Counted from the first letter of the stretch, positions 1 to 9,351 are shown. The stretch is 21,774 bases of DNA from Chara braunii (GCA_003427395.1 BFEA01000348.1:188737-210510); one strand, 5' to 3'. The notes: generated by a model from the letters alone, not told the origin. Made by a program: numbers and translations.

Positions 1-90
<90 letters not shown>
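1..90. repeat. Compound microsatellite (CT)n then (CA)n
   Basis: Uninterrupted CT dinucleotides run to about 46 and then change directly to CA up to 90. The same CT-then-CA order recurs at 1697-1831. The window opens inside the tract, so its true length is unknown. Confidence 0.98.
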
Positions 91-92
<2 letters not shown>

Positions 93-904
93 GTTATGTC
101 CGTCTGTCTTTATTTTGTTGTTTTGTCCTTGCCCCGTTTTTCTTTTCTTTTCTTTTTTCACTTTTGGTGTGTCCAGCTGAGCACCCCTAAGCAGTGCCAA
201 ATAGTCGGTCATTCCTTGTTTGGAGTGCCTGCAGCACTCTTAGAGGGGGTGCTCAGTTCGGGATGGTCTGCCTGCCGTACGGGTGATGGCGGACGTTTGC
301 CGGGTTGACTCCTGGCTCAGTGGGTGGTGCAGTCTGTGGGGTTCACCCGTGATGTGAGTAGGTGATGTGCCTGCTTTGCTCAGAGTCTCGGATGGGTAGA
401 CTTCCTCGCGCGCTCCGCCGCTGCCTTGCTGCTTGTCCCACTTGCTTCGCGTGTCGTTCCTGGCAAGCTGCTGTGTTCACTGTGTGGTGTGGCTGCAGTG
501 TTGGTGTTGCATTGTGCTTTGTTGCTCTGCTGCCTCGCTGCCCATCTGTCTGCCTTGCTATCCGTGTCCTTTGCTTGTGTGCCGTGCAGTTTTGCCGCCT
601 TGCTGGTGTTGCCTTGTGCTTCATTGCACAGTTGCTGTGCTGCTCGTCCGCTTGCCGTGTTGTTCCTTGCAGTTGCTTTTGGCGTTGTGCAGTCATGTTG
701 CCTCGACAGAGTTGCCTGGTGCTTCGCTCAGTTGCTACCCGCTGTTATGTTCCGCTTTGGGACAGTCTGCCTTCAACAAAAAAAAAAAAACATGGGTCAA
801 AGGGTTCATGACCCAAACCATCAATACAGAGATTCTGCAGACTGTCAAGGGTTCAGCCTCTTGATGAGTCGGTGCATCTCCGTCGAAACGATGTAACATC
901 ACCA
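91..904. repeat. A-poor region with a diverged ~102-bp tandem repeat; no gene
   Basis: From about 360 to 770 the plus strand is strikingly poor in A (about 6 of 120 bases in 421-540) and rich in TGC, TTG and CTG words. The phrase starting GTTGC(C/A)TTGTGCTT recurs at about 506, 608 and 711, which suggests three diverged copies of a unit of about 102 bp. Several overlapping open frames exist in all plus frames, but they are cysteine/leucine-rich by-products of composition and resemble no family. A run of 13 A lies at 778-790, followed by a hairpin (TGGGTCA at 793-799, TGACCCA at 809-815). I see no gene. Confidence 0.6.
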
Positions 905-1024
905 GTTTGTTTGTTTGTGTGCTTGTTTGTTTGTTTGTTTGTTTGTTTGTTTGTTTGTTTGTTTGTTCGTTTGTTTGTTCGTTTGTTTGTTTGTTTGTTT
1001 GTTTGTTTGTTTGTTTGTTTATTT
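905..1024. repeat. (GTTT)n tetranucleotide microsatellite
   Basis: About 30 copies of GTTT with a few substitutions (GTGTGCTT near 915, GTTC near 965 and 977). Open frames of FVCLFVCL type on plus and NKQTNKQT on minus are translations of the repeat, not proteins. Confidence 0.97.
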
Positions 1025-1696
1025 GCTTTTTTCCCTTTTCTTTTATCATCATCAGTGTTTTAGTTTTTTCGGTCTTTCCTTTTTCTGGGACTTGTTTGTT
1101 TCTGGGCTGCCTGTTTAGTGTGTTTGTGTGTCGTCTGCCCTCCCGCCTCCCCCTCGCCCTCCAGACTTTTTCCACTACTGTTACTTGTCATCCTTCCCTT
1201 GTCGCCTCATGCCCTTTCCTTCCCGTCTTCCATCTGCCTTCCCCTTCTAGCCTTGAGCTGTTTGGCTGAGCCCCCACCTCCCCCTTTCCCTCCAACCTAC
1301 ATGCCCTGACCTTTCGCGTGTAGTGGGGACGCTCTGGGGTAGGTGTGCGCCTTCACCGTCTTTCATCTGCCTTTCCCTTTGTTGGCTTGTACTGTTTGTT
1401 TGCCCACCTGCCTTCCCCTTGCCCTCCAACCTGTGAGCACTTGGTGTCTTGCTGTTGGTTGTACCCTCTGCTGCCTGTTGCCCTTTGGCTTATTGTCTTA
1501 TGCCTCATTTGCCCGTTAGTTTTGCTGTCTTCCCTGCTCGCCTAAGTACTCAGGATTCGGCCTAGTCATCCTGAATAGGTTCGGCAAAGTTCGGTGTTCA
1601 CGGCCTTCCTTCCCATCCTAATTCTATCCTGATAAGCGCCGGCACTTGGTGGTGCAGTCTCCGTGGCATGACATGCATACAGGTACGGTTGCATAG
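1025..1696. repeat. Pyrimidine-rich stretch with a diverged ~134-bp tandem duplication
   Basis: The plus strand is strongly C/T-rich. A segment from about 1225 to 1298 reappears with substitutions and small indels at about 1358-1432. CATCTGCC occurs at 1231 and 1364, and CCCTCCAACCT at 1288 and 1422, giving offsets of 133-134. No coding signal is visible. Confidence 0.6.
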
Positions 1697-1834
<138 letters not shown>

Positions 1835-1838
1835 TTTA

Positions 1839-2067
1839 TTAAACTTTATTTTTGCATATCCTTTTTATTTGCTTAGGCAAAATCATTTTTGGTTCACCAA
1901 ACACTTCTACATTTTGTACTCCAAAATCGAATTCATCTCCAATTTTCCTTTTTCCTTCCAGGTGTTGTTTTAAACAAATGAATCGAGTTTTCAGCCCTGT
2001 TTCAACCACCACCATGTTATCTTGTACTTGTTCGACTGAACATTGTAAAACACTCCCACGTAGATGA
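1839..2067 (-). CDS. Possible terminal exon of an unknown protein (weak)
   Basis: The minus strand is open across 1839-2291. The last 60 or so codons read like an ordinary mixed-composition protein (contains VVVETGLKTRF and NVEVFGEPKMILPKQ) and end in TAA at 1839-1841. AATAAA-like hexamers overlap or follow the end. Third positions are A/T-rich, I recognise no domain, and I cannot define a splice acceptor or a start. It may be a terminal exon, a decayed element or chance. The start given here is only the point beyond which the translation stops looking protein-like. Confidence 0.18.
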
Positions 2068-2299
2068 GTCAAACACAACTTCAGGAGAAGGAGTGCTTTT
2101 CTTTGCAAAAACAGACAAAAGTGGCACATAACAGGGGGTAGCGACTGTTTATTAAAAACACAGGACTCTGCCAAGTAGTAACACGATGCATAGAGTCTGA
2201 CACCTGCCCAATGCTGGAAGGTGAAAAGGAGAAGTGATGTAAGCTTTGAATGGAAGCCCCAGCAAACGGCGGCAGTAACTCTAACTGTCAACTTTAGGG

Positions 2300-2683
2300 C
2301 AGTTATAAAATCTGGCTATGCCCGTGTGGTCACTTGCTGATTTCAGGCGAAAAAAAAAACAGTTTAGATCAGCTTCAAACTACCGTCTTCTTCCCCCAAC
2401 GCAACGCACCCTTATCATGACCGTATCGTACCAGAAAGATCGTTTGCATATTTTCATTATCAGGGTGCGTTGTGTTCAGGGGAGCTCCTTTTGTTTCCCC
2501 TTTTTTTCCTAACGTGCTCTGTCCAGCCAAGTTGGTGGAGGGCAGTTTATAAAAATCCTCTTGCTCACCACGGGCAACACAGGGAGCTGCCAGGACACTC
2601 ATATCCACTTTTTTAAAGTTTTTTTCCCTTTTTCTTTCGAACCACAAGTACATGGCCCCAGCCAAGTTAGGAATTGAGATTGA
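2300..2683. other. Non-coding stretch containing an inverted repeat
   Basis: Arms at 2402-2420 and 2454-2472 are complementary at 17 of 19 positions, including an uninterrupted 11-bp stem CAACGCACCCT/AGGGTGCGTTG, separated by 33 bp. Homopolymer runs of A and T flank it. No open frame here resembles a protein family. Confidence 0.55.
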
Positions 2684-2866
2684 GGCCTCTCCTAAACATT
2701 AGGAGGCTCGGGACAGGGCCTCCGAAGGGCGGATGGAAAAAAAAAAATTGTCCCGTGCCTTGGGGTGGGACACGGCGCAGCACTGAAACAAAACAAAAAT
2801 TAAAAAATTATGCCCGCCCCCAGGCAAGCCCTGTCCTGAGTTACCCAACTGTTTGGAGAGGCTCCT
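2684..2866. repeat. Imperfect foldback of about 180 bp
   Basis: The left side (GCCTCTCC near 2686, then GGACAGGGC near 2712) is matched in inverted order on the right (GCCCTGTCC near 2828, then GGAGAGGC near 2857). A G/C-rich match between GGGCGG and CCGCCC lies inside. A small hairpin CTCCTAA/TTAGGAG sits in the left arm. It could be a small MITE-like element or a decayed inverted duplication. No target-site duplication could be fixed by eye. Confidence 0.4.
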
Positions 2867-3599
2867 TCGCGACTCTCTAGACGTACTGGCGGTTTATACT
2901 CGTGTCCACTTCACTGTGGGTTCACTTGTGCCAGGAAAGGGGATTCCTTGTTCTAACCACAAGGTGAACAGATTCTACTTACTCCTGATTTTGTAAATAG
3001 GACCCCCCCCGGCCCCCCCATTTTCCCTCTCCACAGCCGACTCTCTCTACCTATACAGCCATACTCTGTGCAGAGCTTTCCAGAACAGGAAGTTGAAAAA
3101 AAACTTGCCTTTTCCCATACACTTGTTCAGCAAACCATCCCTTGACATTATCTTTCGCAGCCAGGCGACTAGACACATAACCGTAAGCAGTATCGCCGTC
3201 CTGAAATTGAGAACACCCATCACAAGACAGAAGATAGGCATGAAGGGTAATCAGAGGACAGGGCCAAATTTAAGGGGGGGGGGAAAAAACAAAAAAAAAA
3301 AACAAGAAAGTAAGGTACTAAAGACGATGTCTCCCTTCGGAGATGATAATCAATGCCATCATATTAAGAGAATTTAAGACACAAGCTTCATTTTCTCTGT
3401 TAAGACTTAAAACCTTAACAGGGACACTGGGCCCGTTTCCCAGCAGGTGAAGCTCCCCCCGCCAATGGACTGGAGACATCTACAAAGAGGGTTCTCTCTA
3501 CTAGAGACTGCTCATATCACCTCCAATAGTTGGGCTGTTGCAGGTGTTAAAGAAATGAGTTCAAATAACTAAATATTCAAATAGGCTGAAGTAGCTAAA
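2867..3599. other. Non-coding stretch with homopolymer runs; no gene seen
   Basis: Contains C runs at 3003-3019, a G run followed by A runs at about 3273-3301, and a GGGCCC-centred motif at 3421-3445 that recurs elsewhere in the window. Short open frames on both strands look random. Confidence 0.5.
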
Positions 3600-4244
3600 T
3601 AAAGCTTAAAAACCGAGAAAACTCCCATGTGCGAGGCTCAAGGCCTCGACGAGCCCTATTGGGCCCTCTTTTCAACAGCGTCGGCCGCCCTCAGTGAAGG
3701 CAGGCTCGACCAAGGACAAGAGGCCTATTTCCGGCTACCACGCAACTTGGGAAATTCAGGCAGTTGCACAGCGCCAGCTGGTTGAGAGTGCCCAGGCCCT
3801 GGCTCCCTTTTTCAAATGTAACTGAGGCAGGCCCTGGGCGAGATATGCAACATGGGCCGAATGCAGGCTGTGGGCAGTTGAACACGGGTAACCGCTCTAG
3901 GCCCAGGGCCTGACTCCCTGGACTGGGGCTCAGCCACTTGGGGCCTACCAGAAGCTTCTGGGCAGGGGCCCAGCACAGCCAGGCCACACGCAGCAGGCAG
4001 CCCACTTCCATTTAGGAAAGTGCCTGCCCCCGCATTTGGCATCCGGGCATTTGCTACAGGCTGCGCAAGTGCTGCTGCGCTACTGGCAGGCAAGCGCCCA
4101 TGCGCTCACGGGCGAGCAGGATATACGCAGGCAGCCATAGCCGGGCTGGCCTGCGAGATGCTGGATGGGGCGCATAGTGGCCCTTGGGTGCACATGGCAT
4201 CTGTGGGGGGGGGATCGAGGTTGTGAGTGATGCGAGAGACATAC
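3600..4244. other. GGCC/GGGCCC-rich non-coding block
   Basis: The segment is dense in GGCC and GGGCCC words. A roughly 20-bp direct repeat (GCCCAGGCCCTGG-type at about 3790 and about 3901) matches at about 17 of 20 positions. Several frames stay open only because the sequence is G/C-rich. I see no domain and no credible gene. Confidence 0.45.
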
Positions 4245-4328
4245 CTGGTGCTTGAAGCGAATGGCATTGGCCGAGATCTGTTCATACTTCGGGGAGCTGT
4301 TGACATCACCAGCGACATTGTAGATAGG
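4245..4328 (-). CDS. Candidate internal exon of an unidentified host gene
   Basis: Read on the minus strand, this 84-nt segment is bounded by a polypyrimidine-like stretch ending in AG (CCTATCTAG, 4329-4337) and by a textbook donor CAG|GTATGT at 4244/4245. It translates without a stop to exactly 28 codons in phase 0, ending PKYEQISANAIRFKHQ. Third positions are mostly C or G, and the residue mix looks like a normal soluble protein. An in-frame stop sits just upstream inside the putative intron, as expected for an exon edge. I do not recognise the family and cannot place neighbouring exons confidently. Chance cannot be excluded for so short a segment. Confidence 0.35.
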
Positions 4329-4332
4329 CTAG

Positions 4333-5218
4333 ATAGGATCTGCCATTTGTAGTCTGCGCGCAGAGCGCCAGATAGGAAATCGACATTGGTTCTTTGTTGA
4401 TGATGATGAGACTATTCCAACATTGTCACTTGTGAGCTTTTGCTGTGTTCTTATTTGGTGGAACTCAAGTTGCAATTCTGCTTTTGGTTCGAGGTCAAGA
4501 CTATCTGGTTTCATGTGTATGATGCTGCTTGGTTTCTGGATTTCGCAATCGCTCATTTTCCTTGGATTTTGGTATCGGAGCTGTGGTACGTTGCGCTAAT
4601 CTGGCGCTTGTCTTCTGCCTATGCGGTACATGCATGCGGTCTGCTGGGTGGGCGGCCGTAGGGAGTGTGTCGTGAGGAGGGCGAAGGCAAGCAGGCAACC
4701 CAGGTGGAGAGGGGTATCGCCAGGAAGGCGACGAGGTGGTATCTGGGTGTTCGCAGTGTGATGAGAACTATCTGATGTGCAATTGATGCTGAGGTGGAAC
4801 GGCGGTGTAATGCTGGTTGTGCCGAAGCAATGATTGGTCATCACGATCGGCGTTAGGTCGTCTGGTGAGAATATCTGTGGTTGGGGGCAACTATTTTGAG
4901 GTACGTTGCTCTTAACCTTATCTACCCTCTTCGACACTTCTTACCGCGAGGATATGTGTTCTGTCTTGAGAGTCCTCTCATGTGAGGAGTCGAGTGCACT
5001 CAACCTTGAGAGTTGGCATTGTTCACGTGGAGCATCTGGAAGGAGAGGGCAGAGCTATCTGAAGGGCCCTAGACGAAGCACTGGGTCACGGTCACCATGC
5101 CAACCCACCGGGAGTAGAGCACGCATGCTTTGCTGCTTTGTCCTTTGTCTGCCTGCTGCGCTGTTAGATGGGTTATGAGGGGCAGGCCAGCCCTACAGGG
5201 TAGATGAGTACCGGACGT
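4333..5218. other. Anonymous stretch, no gene identified
   Basis: A 75-codon minus-strand frame at 4329-4556 has unremarkable composition and resembles no family. The rest is mixed-composition sequence with no repeats above about 15 bp that I can see. It may include the 5' part of the LTR of the plus-strand Ty3/gypsy element downstream, but no TG...CA boundary or second LTR copy is available to prove it. Confidence 0.4.
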
Positions 5219-5219
5219 C

Positions 5220-5227
5220 TATAAATA
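5220..5227 (+). promoter_or_regulatory. Candidate TATA box upstream of the plus-strand Ty3/gypsy element
   Basis: TATAAATA lies about 630 bp upstream of the first gag-like codons at 5850, a plausible distance for an LTR U3 promoter plus leader. A CCAAT word (near 5333) and a second TATAAG (near 5344) follow. The LTR itself cannot be confirmed because the 3' copy is missing. Confidence 0.3.
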
Positions 5228-5849
5228 AGTATCGGCGGGGTAACCTTCCATTGGCTGTGATCGTCGTCCTGTCTGCGACGTTAAATAATTCCTGAGGACT
5301 TCGGGGGCCGTCCTTAAACGCCTCTTGATCAGCCAATCAGTCGGTATAAGGCTCGCTGCACACGAGGGTAAACATGGTGCAAGGCTGGCCGGCTAAGCAT
5401 TGACTCAGGGCACAGGGTGGGCCGTGTGCAGTGTGCACACCTTTAAACACGCACGCTATCTGGATTGCTCACGGACGCTGACGTCAAGTGACAATCAAGA
5501 AGAATTGAGGAAGGGGTAGATTTCAGGTTATAAGTTCGGGAACAATTCCACTCTGCCAACAGCCAATCAAATGATTCTATTTTTATTTTGATTGGTTAGA
5601 TGTACAGCCATTAAACATCTGACAGACAACATAGGTAGAACTGTTTCAGCTCATTTGCTTTTTGTTTGTGGACTAGTCAAATAAAATAGTTTCGTTTGTA
5701 GGAATTTGGACTTACCTGTTGGACCCAACAATGTATACTCTGTTATAGCCACCGATTAATTATTTTATTTATTTTAAATCGGTCTGAGCACTACGCTGCG
5801 CTAGGCATCGAGTGTGTCCTAGTGCAGACAGTGTACAAAACTGTAGCTT
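5228..5849 (+). other. Putative LTR/leader of the plus-strand Ty3/gypsy element
   Basis: No coding potential. It contains an inverted CCAAT pair: CCAATCAAA (5563-5571) and TTTGATTGG (5587-5595) form a perfect 9-bp stem around a 15-bp A/T-rich loop. I found no convincing tRNA primer-binding site next to a CA terminus, so the division between LTR and leader is unknown. Confidence 0.3.
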
Positions 5850-6637
5850 ATGAGCAACAGAGAGGTTTCTGGCCCGGACGACAGGATCCTTCGATCGGCA
5901 AGACGCCCGTTGGCCCACGTGGCATTAGGACCCGAGGGTGACAGGTTTTTGTTCCGCCAGCTTAGGGAGAGGCAGCAGCAGCAGCGGAGAGCTAGGGCCG
6001 CAGAGGCAAGCAGAGCTTTCGCAAGCGAGGCAGCTACTTCAGCAACCATGGCCACTGCTGCACAACAAAGTTCCCAGGCCAGTTTTCAGGGATGGTCGAC
6101 GCGACGGTCGCACAGTCCCTGAGTCAGTCCGCTGGCGTTATGGCAAGCCAGCAGTTAGTGCTAACTCCTGAAGAGGTCGCTATACAGAGAGCAAGTGCTC
6201 AGGAGGCACAGCTACAAAAGGCTTTAGATGAGATAGAGGCAAAAAAGGATAGAATGATTAGAAGAAGGACTAGGATGCAATGGAGACAAGCGGACATCAG
6301 AGAGTTAGAAGGGATGGACCTGACTAATATGGATGCTGACGTGAGGACCGTGAGGACAACCCTGTTAGATGTAGTGGAGATGCAGGACTACCACACGTCA
6401 CTCTTGCAGGACATGGAGCGGAGTCTGGCCGTGCTGGTCGGGCGAGTTCAGGCAACACCATCACCATCAGGGCCCGGTGCCTGGCCTGTGGTACAGCCTC
6501 CTCCTTTTGTCCCACCGGTTACTTGAGTATCCCCATTTGTACTTCCTCCAGCATCGGTACAGGCCGCTTCCCTATTAGGTATGCCTTTGACAGGCGGGTT
6601 CTTAGCAGGTACTAGTGTACAGGTTCCGGTCTAGACA
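5850..6637 (+). pseudogene. gag: gag N-terminal region of the plus-strand Ty3/gypsy element, broken
   Basis: The first piece opens with ATG at 5850 and is rich in Q, R and A (RERQQQQRRARAAEASRAF). Around 6040-6120 the coding frame shifts; the next piece (from about 6092) has a strong coiled-coil-like stretch (EEVAIQRASAQEAQLQKALD, then KKDRMIRRRTRMQWRQADIREL). A P-rich linker follows. In-frame TGA at 6524-6526 and TAG at 6632-6634 interrupt the link to the capsid part. Coiled coils and a Q/P-rich linker before the capsid domain are usual for plant gypsy Gag. I chose 5850 because it is the first ATG of the protein-like frame; the natural start is not proven. Confidence 0.7.
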
Positions 6638-7828
6638 GTGTTCTCCCAACATCCGTTGCAGACTGCCGTAACTGGGCAGCTTGCTATCTCGCAGCCGGCA
6701 CAGCCACAGGGCACACAGCCCCAACAGCAGTTAGTGCAGCAGCCTGCACCCCAGGGTCCAGAGCCTGGAGTGGTGCACGTACCGGGACAAGGCCAGTGGG
6801 TTCCGAGGACTGCCATCGCCTCGCCTAGACCCTTCTCAGGGGATAAGAGGGGCAAAGACCTTGACACATGGTTGAGGTCTGTACCAGTCTACGTGAAATG
6901 CAAGTTGACCTTGCCGCATGAGGAAGTGCTTGTGGCTTCCTCCTACCTGGGGGGAAGTGCAACAAGATGGTTAAGCGGGTTAGTACAACTGCAGGGATAC
7001 GGCTATGACTTCCGCGCTTGGGCAGTCGACCAGAGACTAGATGACTTCCTCAAGTTGGTGGAAGAAAGGTGGCATGATCCGCAGGAGGCTCAAAAGGCCA
7101 TTGACAAGATCCTGACCCTGAGCTCCAGAAAGTTCAGGTCAGTGAGGGATGTCACAGACGTTGTTGAGCATCTGATCTGTGTTCCTGGGGTGCGGTACGA
7201 TCCCCATGTCTTACTTACCACTTACCTGAGGTGTCTTCCTATAGAACTCAGGAATCAGTTGGCAGGTGAGGCAAATATCACAGTACACAACTTCCCCTTG
7301 TTCAGCAAGAAGGCCCTGGACCTAGAGGCAAAGATAGGGCATGGGCACCAACCCACGACGGATGGTAGTAAGAAGGCATTGCCTCCCAATTGGAAGGCGA
7401 AGGGCCGCATTATATTCGTCGATAACGATGGTTCCACCATCGAGTTAGATGACGACTTCCAGGAGGGAGTTGGTTCAGAGGCGGGCAACGCAGAGGCTTC
7501 AGGGGGTGGACCAGTCGCTGCCTCAGTCCAGAAAGGTAAGGCGATCGGTAGACGCAGTGGAGGCTCACGGTCTAGAAGTCAAGTAGACCCCAACGCTCCT
7601 CCATGGGAGAAAGCGGGTCTCACAGAGGACGTGTGGAGAGACAGATACACTCGGCAGGCTTGTATCTGTTGTGGCCAATATGGCCATAACCAGTTCAAGT
7701 GCCGAAATAAGAAGGTGACAAAAAAGATCCCGCCTACAATTGGGCAGGCGCCGACATCCTCCGCTTCCCAGGGTAGCAATTTTGCCAGCAGTTCTGGCAC
7801 TGCTTCAGGAAACACGTCGGGCCAGTAG
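6635..7828 (+). CDS. gag: Gag capsid-like domain and CCHC zinc knuckle (Ty3/gypsy)
   Basis: The longest uninterrupted frame of this element, about 396 codons. A Q/P-rich linker (residues 1-60) leads into a Retrotrans_gag-type capsid domain (about residues 75-210, with DTWLRSVPVYVKCKL, GGSATRWL and RCLPIELRNQL). The structural protein of this family packages element RNA in a cytoplasmic particle. Near the C-terminus (residues about 342-355, nt 7661-7702) a CX2CX4HX4C knuckle reads CICCGQYGHNQFKC with all ligands kept. It ends at TAG 7826-7828. The frame begins after an in-frame TAG, so there is no genuine start codon here: it is the downstream part of the broken gag above. Confidence 0.85.
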   Translation, partial: TVFSQHPLQTAVTGQLAISQPAQPQGTQPQQQLVQQPAPQGPEPGVVHVPGQGQWVPRTAIASPRPFSGDKRGKDLDTWLRSVPVYVKCKLTLPHEEVLVASSYLGGSATRWLSGLVQLQGYGYDFRAWAVDQRLDDFLKLVEERWHDPQEAQKAIDKILTLSSRKFRSVRDVTDVVEHLICVPGVRYDPHVLLTTYLRCLPIELRNQLAGEANITVHNFPLFSKKALDLEAKIGHGHQPTTDGSKKALPPNWKAKGRIIFVDNDGSTIELDDDFQEGVGSEAGNAEASGGGPVAASVQKGKAIGRRSGGSRSRSQVDPNAPPWEKAGLTEDVWRDRYTRQACICCGQYGHNQFKCRNKKVTKKIPPTIGQAPTSSASQGSNFASSSGTASGNTSGQ

Positions 7829-7830
7829 GA

Positions 7831-8383
7831 ATGGTAGTTATTCCTGCTAGGGTGGAGATGGTGGTCACACCGTCACCATCCCCAGAGACGGCCCAAGCTA
7901 CTAGCTCCGTTGTCGTCCCACAGACACATTCAGACCCATTGATCCTTTGTTCAATGAATGTGTTTGAGTCCTTAGAGGAGCTAGAGGAGGAGTGGTCTAG
8001 ATCGGACCCGCTAGCTTCGTGGACGGCCATGGCAAAAGCCCCTAAGGGTGAGTTGTTCGTCAGTGAGGTAGATATAGGCGGCCGCAAGTCGGGGCCTTCT
8101 ACGATACATGTGCGGCGAGGAACTTTATCAGTCGCGCGTGCGTTGAGAGGTTGCGCTTACAGGGGCAAGTGCAGCGCCTGAGTCGACATGTGGAGTCGAC
8201 TTGTGCCAACAACAACGCATGGTAGTCACCGACTACCTTAAAGACATTGAGTGTCGTTTCTTGTACGCGGGAGGGGAACTGAGACATCGAGTCTCGTTTC
8301 TAGTCAGTGATGATCTCCCAATGGATATCATGTTGGGTATGTACCATCTTTCGGTTGCACAGCCCCAGTTTGACTGGGATTGA
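7831..8383 (+). pseudogene. pol: Aspartic protease region of the plus-strand Ty3/gypsy element, frameshifted
   Basis: Three frames must be combined to follow the domain: 7831 to about 8090, then about 8097-8200, then about 8201-8383. The catalytic motif, normally D-T/S-G-A, reads D-T-C-A at 8103-8114, so the flap-loop glycine is a cysteine; RNFIS follows, as is typical. The C-terminal part (MVVTDYL, FLVSDDLPMDIMLGM) is well kept and includes the ILGMD-like end motif as IMLGM. An in-frame TGA closes the segment at 8381-8383. The enzyme normally matures the Gag-Pol polyprotein, but this copy cannot work. Confidence 0.75.
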
Positions 8384-9350
8384 AAAGTGGTCACGTTGCC
8401 CGGAGGGGGGACCGCCAGATTACGTAAATATAAGGCGAGTAGTCTGATCGAGTCCTACAGATGCATGTGTGCGGCCGCATTCTATAATTATTATAAGCAA
8501 AATCCGGAGGAGGGTATGTACTTAGTTTATGTCTCTGCAAAGGGCGAGCCAGTGAAAATGCCTCCAGAGATAGAGGGAGTGGTCGCTAGATACCCTGATC
8601 TATTCAAAGAGCCGAAAGGGGTTGTTGAGAGGGAGGCCGTCCACGCGATAAAGATTATCCCAGGGTCTAGCATTCCGAAGCATAGGATCTATCGGATGTC
8701 TCCAGCTGAGCTCGATGAGTTTCGTCGGCAACTAAAGGAACTCATAGAGAAGGGTTGGATCTAACCGAGTATTTTTTCTTACGGATCTCCTGTCTTATTT
8801 GTGCCAAAGAAGGGGGGAACCTTGAGGATGTGCATTGACTATAGGGGCCTCAATGCCATCACTTTGAAAAACGCAGAGCCCCTACCGCGCATCGATGACT
8901 TGTTGGACCGAGTGCAAGGGTGTCGATACTTCTGTAAGATAGATCTGAAGTCCAGGTACCATCAGATTGCAATACGGTCCGAGGATCAACACAAACCCGC
9001 TTTTCAGACCAGGTAGTGTTTGTACGAGTTTGTGGTGATGCCTTTCGGCCTTTGCAATGCTCCTGGCACCTTTCAGCACGCCATGAATCAAATATTTCAT
9101 GACTACTTGGACAAGTTTGTCATCGTGTACCTCGATGACATACTTATCTTTAGTAGGGCTGTCGAGGAGCATGTTGGCCATTTAGACAAAGTCCTTAGCA
9201 TCCTTCAACAGCACTAGTTCAAGATCAACCGGGAGAAGTGTGAGTTTGGCCGCACCCGGATCTTGTATCTGGGTCATGAGATTTCCGCAGAGGGATTAAA
9301 GCCCAATGACGCGAAGGTGGCCAACATTCGTGATTGGCCGTGTCCTAGTC
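8384..9350 (+). pseudogene. pol: Reverse transcriptase of the plus-strand Ty3/gypsy element, with stops
   Basis: A single frame carries the entire RT domain with stops at 8762-8764 (TAA), 9014-9016 (TAG) and 9215-9217 (TAG). Recognisable blocks are [74 protein letters not shown] and the catalytic YLDD at 9128-9139. The family normally has KSGYHQ in the fourth block, while here the glycine is arginine. The first catalytic Asp (in IDLK) and both Asp of YLDD are retained. The frame is lost at about 9343-9351, where a one-base change moves coding to another frame. Confidence 0.88.
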
Positions 9351-9351
9351 T

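Noticed and set aside
735-1175. Minus-strand frame rich in NKQT repeats, and plus frames of FVCL repeats
   Set aside because: They are translations of the GTTT microsatellite and its flanks.
3446-3600. Sequence next to the GGGCCC motif as a solo LTR of the minus-strand element
   Set aside because: Its flanks do not match the flanks of the 14033 copy beyond the 25-bp motif.
3691-4318. Overlapping minus-strand frames in the GGCC-rich block
   Set aside because: They result from G/C-rich composition; several frames are open at once and none resembles a family. The splice-bounded segment at 4245-4328 is in a different frame.
4570-4581. TGGTATCGGAGC, one base from a plant initiator-tRNA primer-binding site
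   Set aside because: It lies upstream of the candidate TATA box rather than after the LTR, no CA terminus adjoins it, and no second LTR is available. A 1-mismatch 12-mer is weak evidence.
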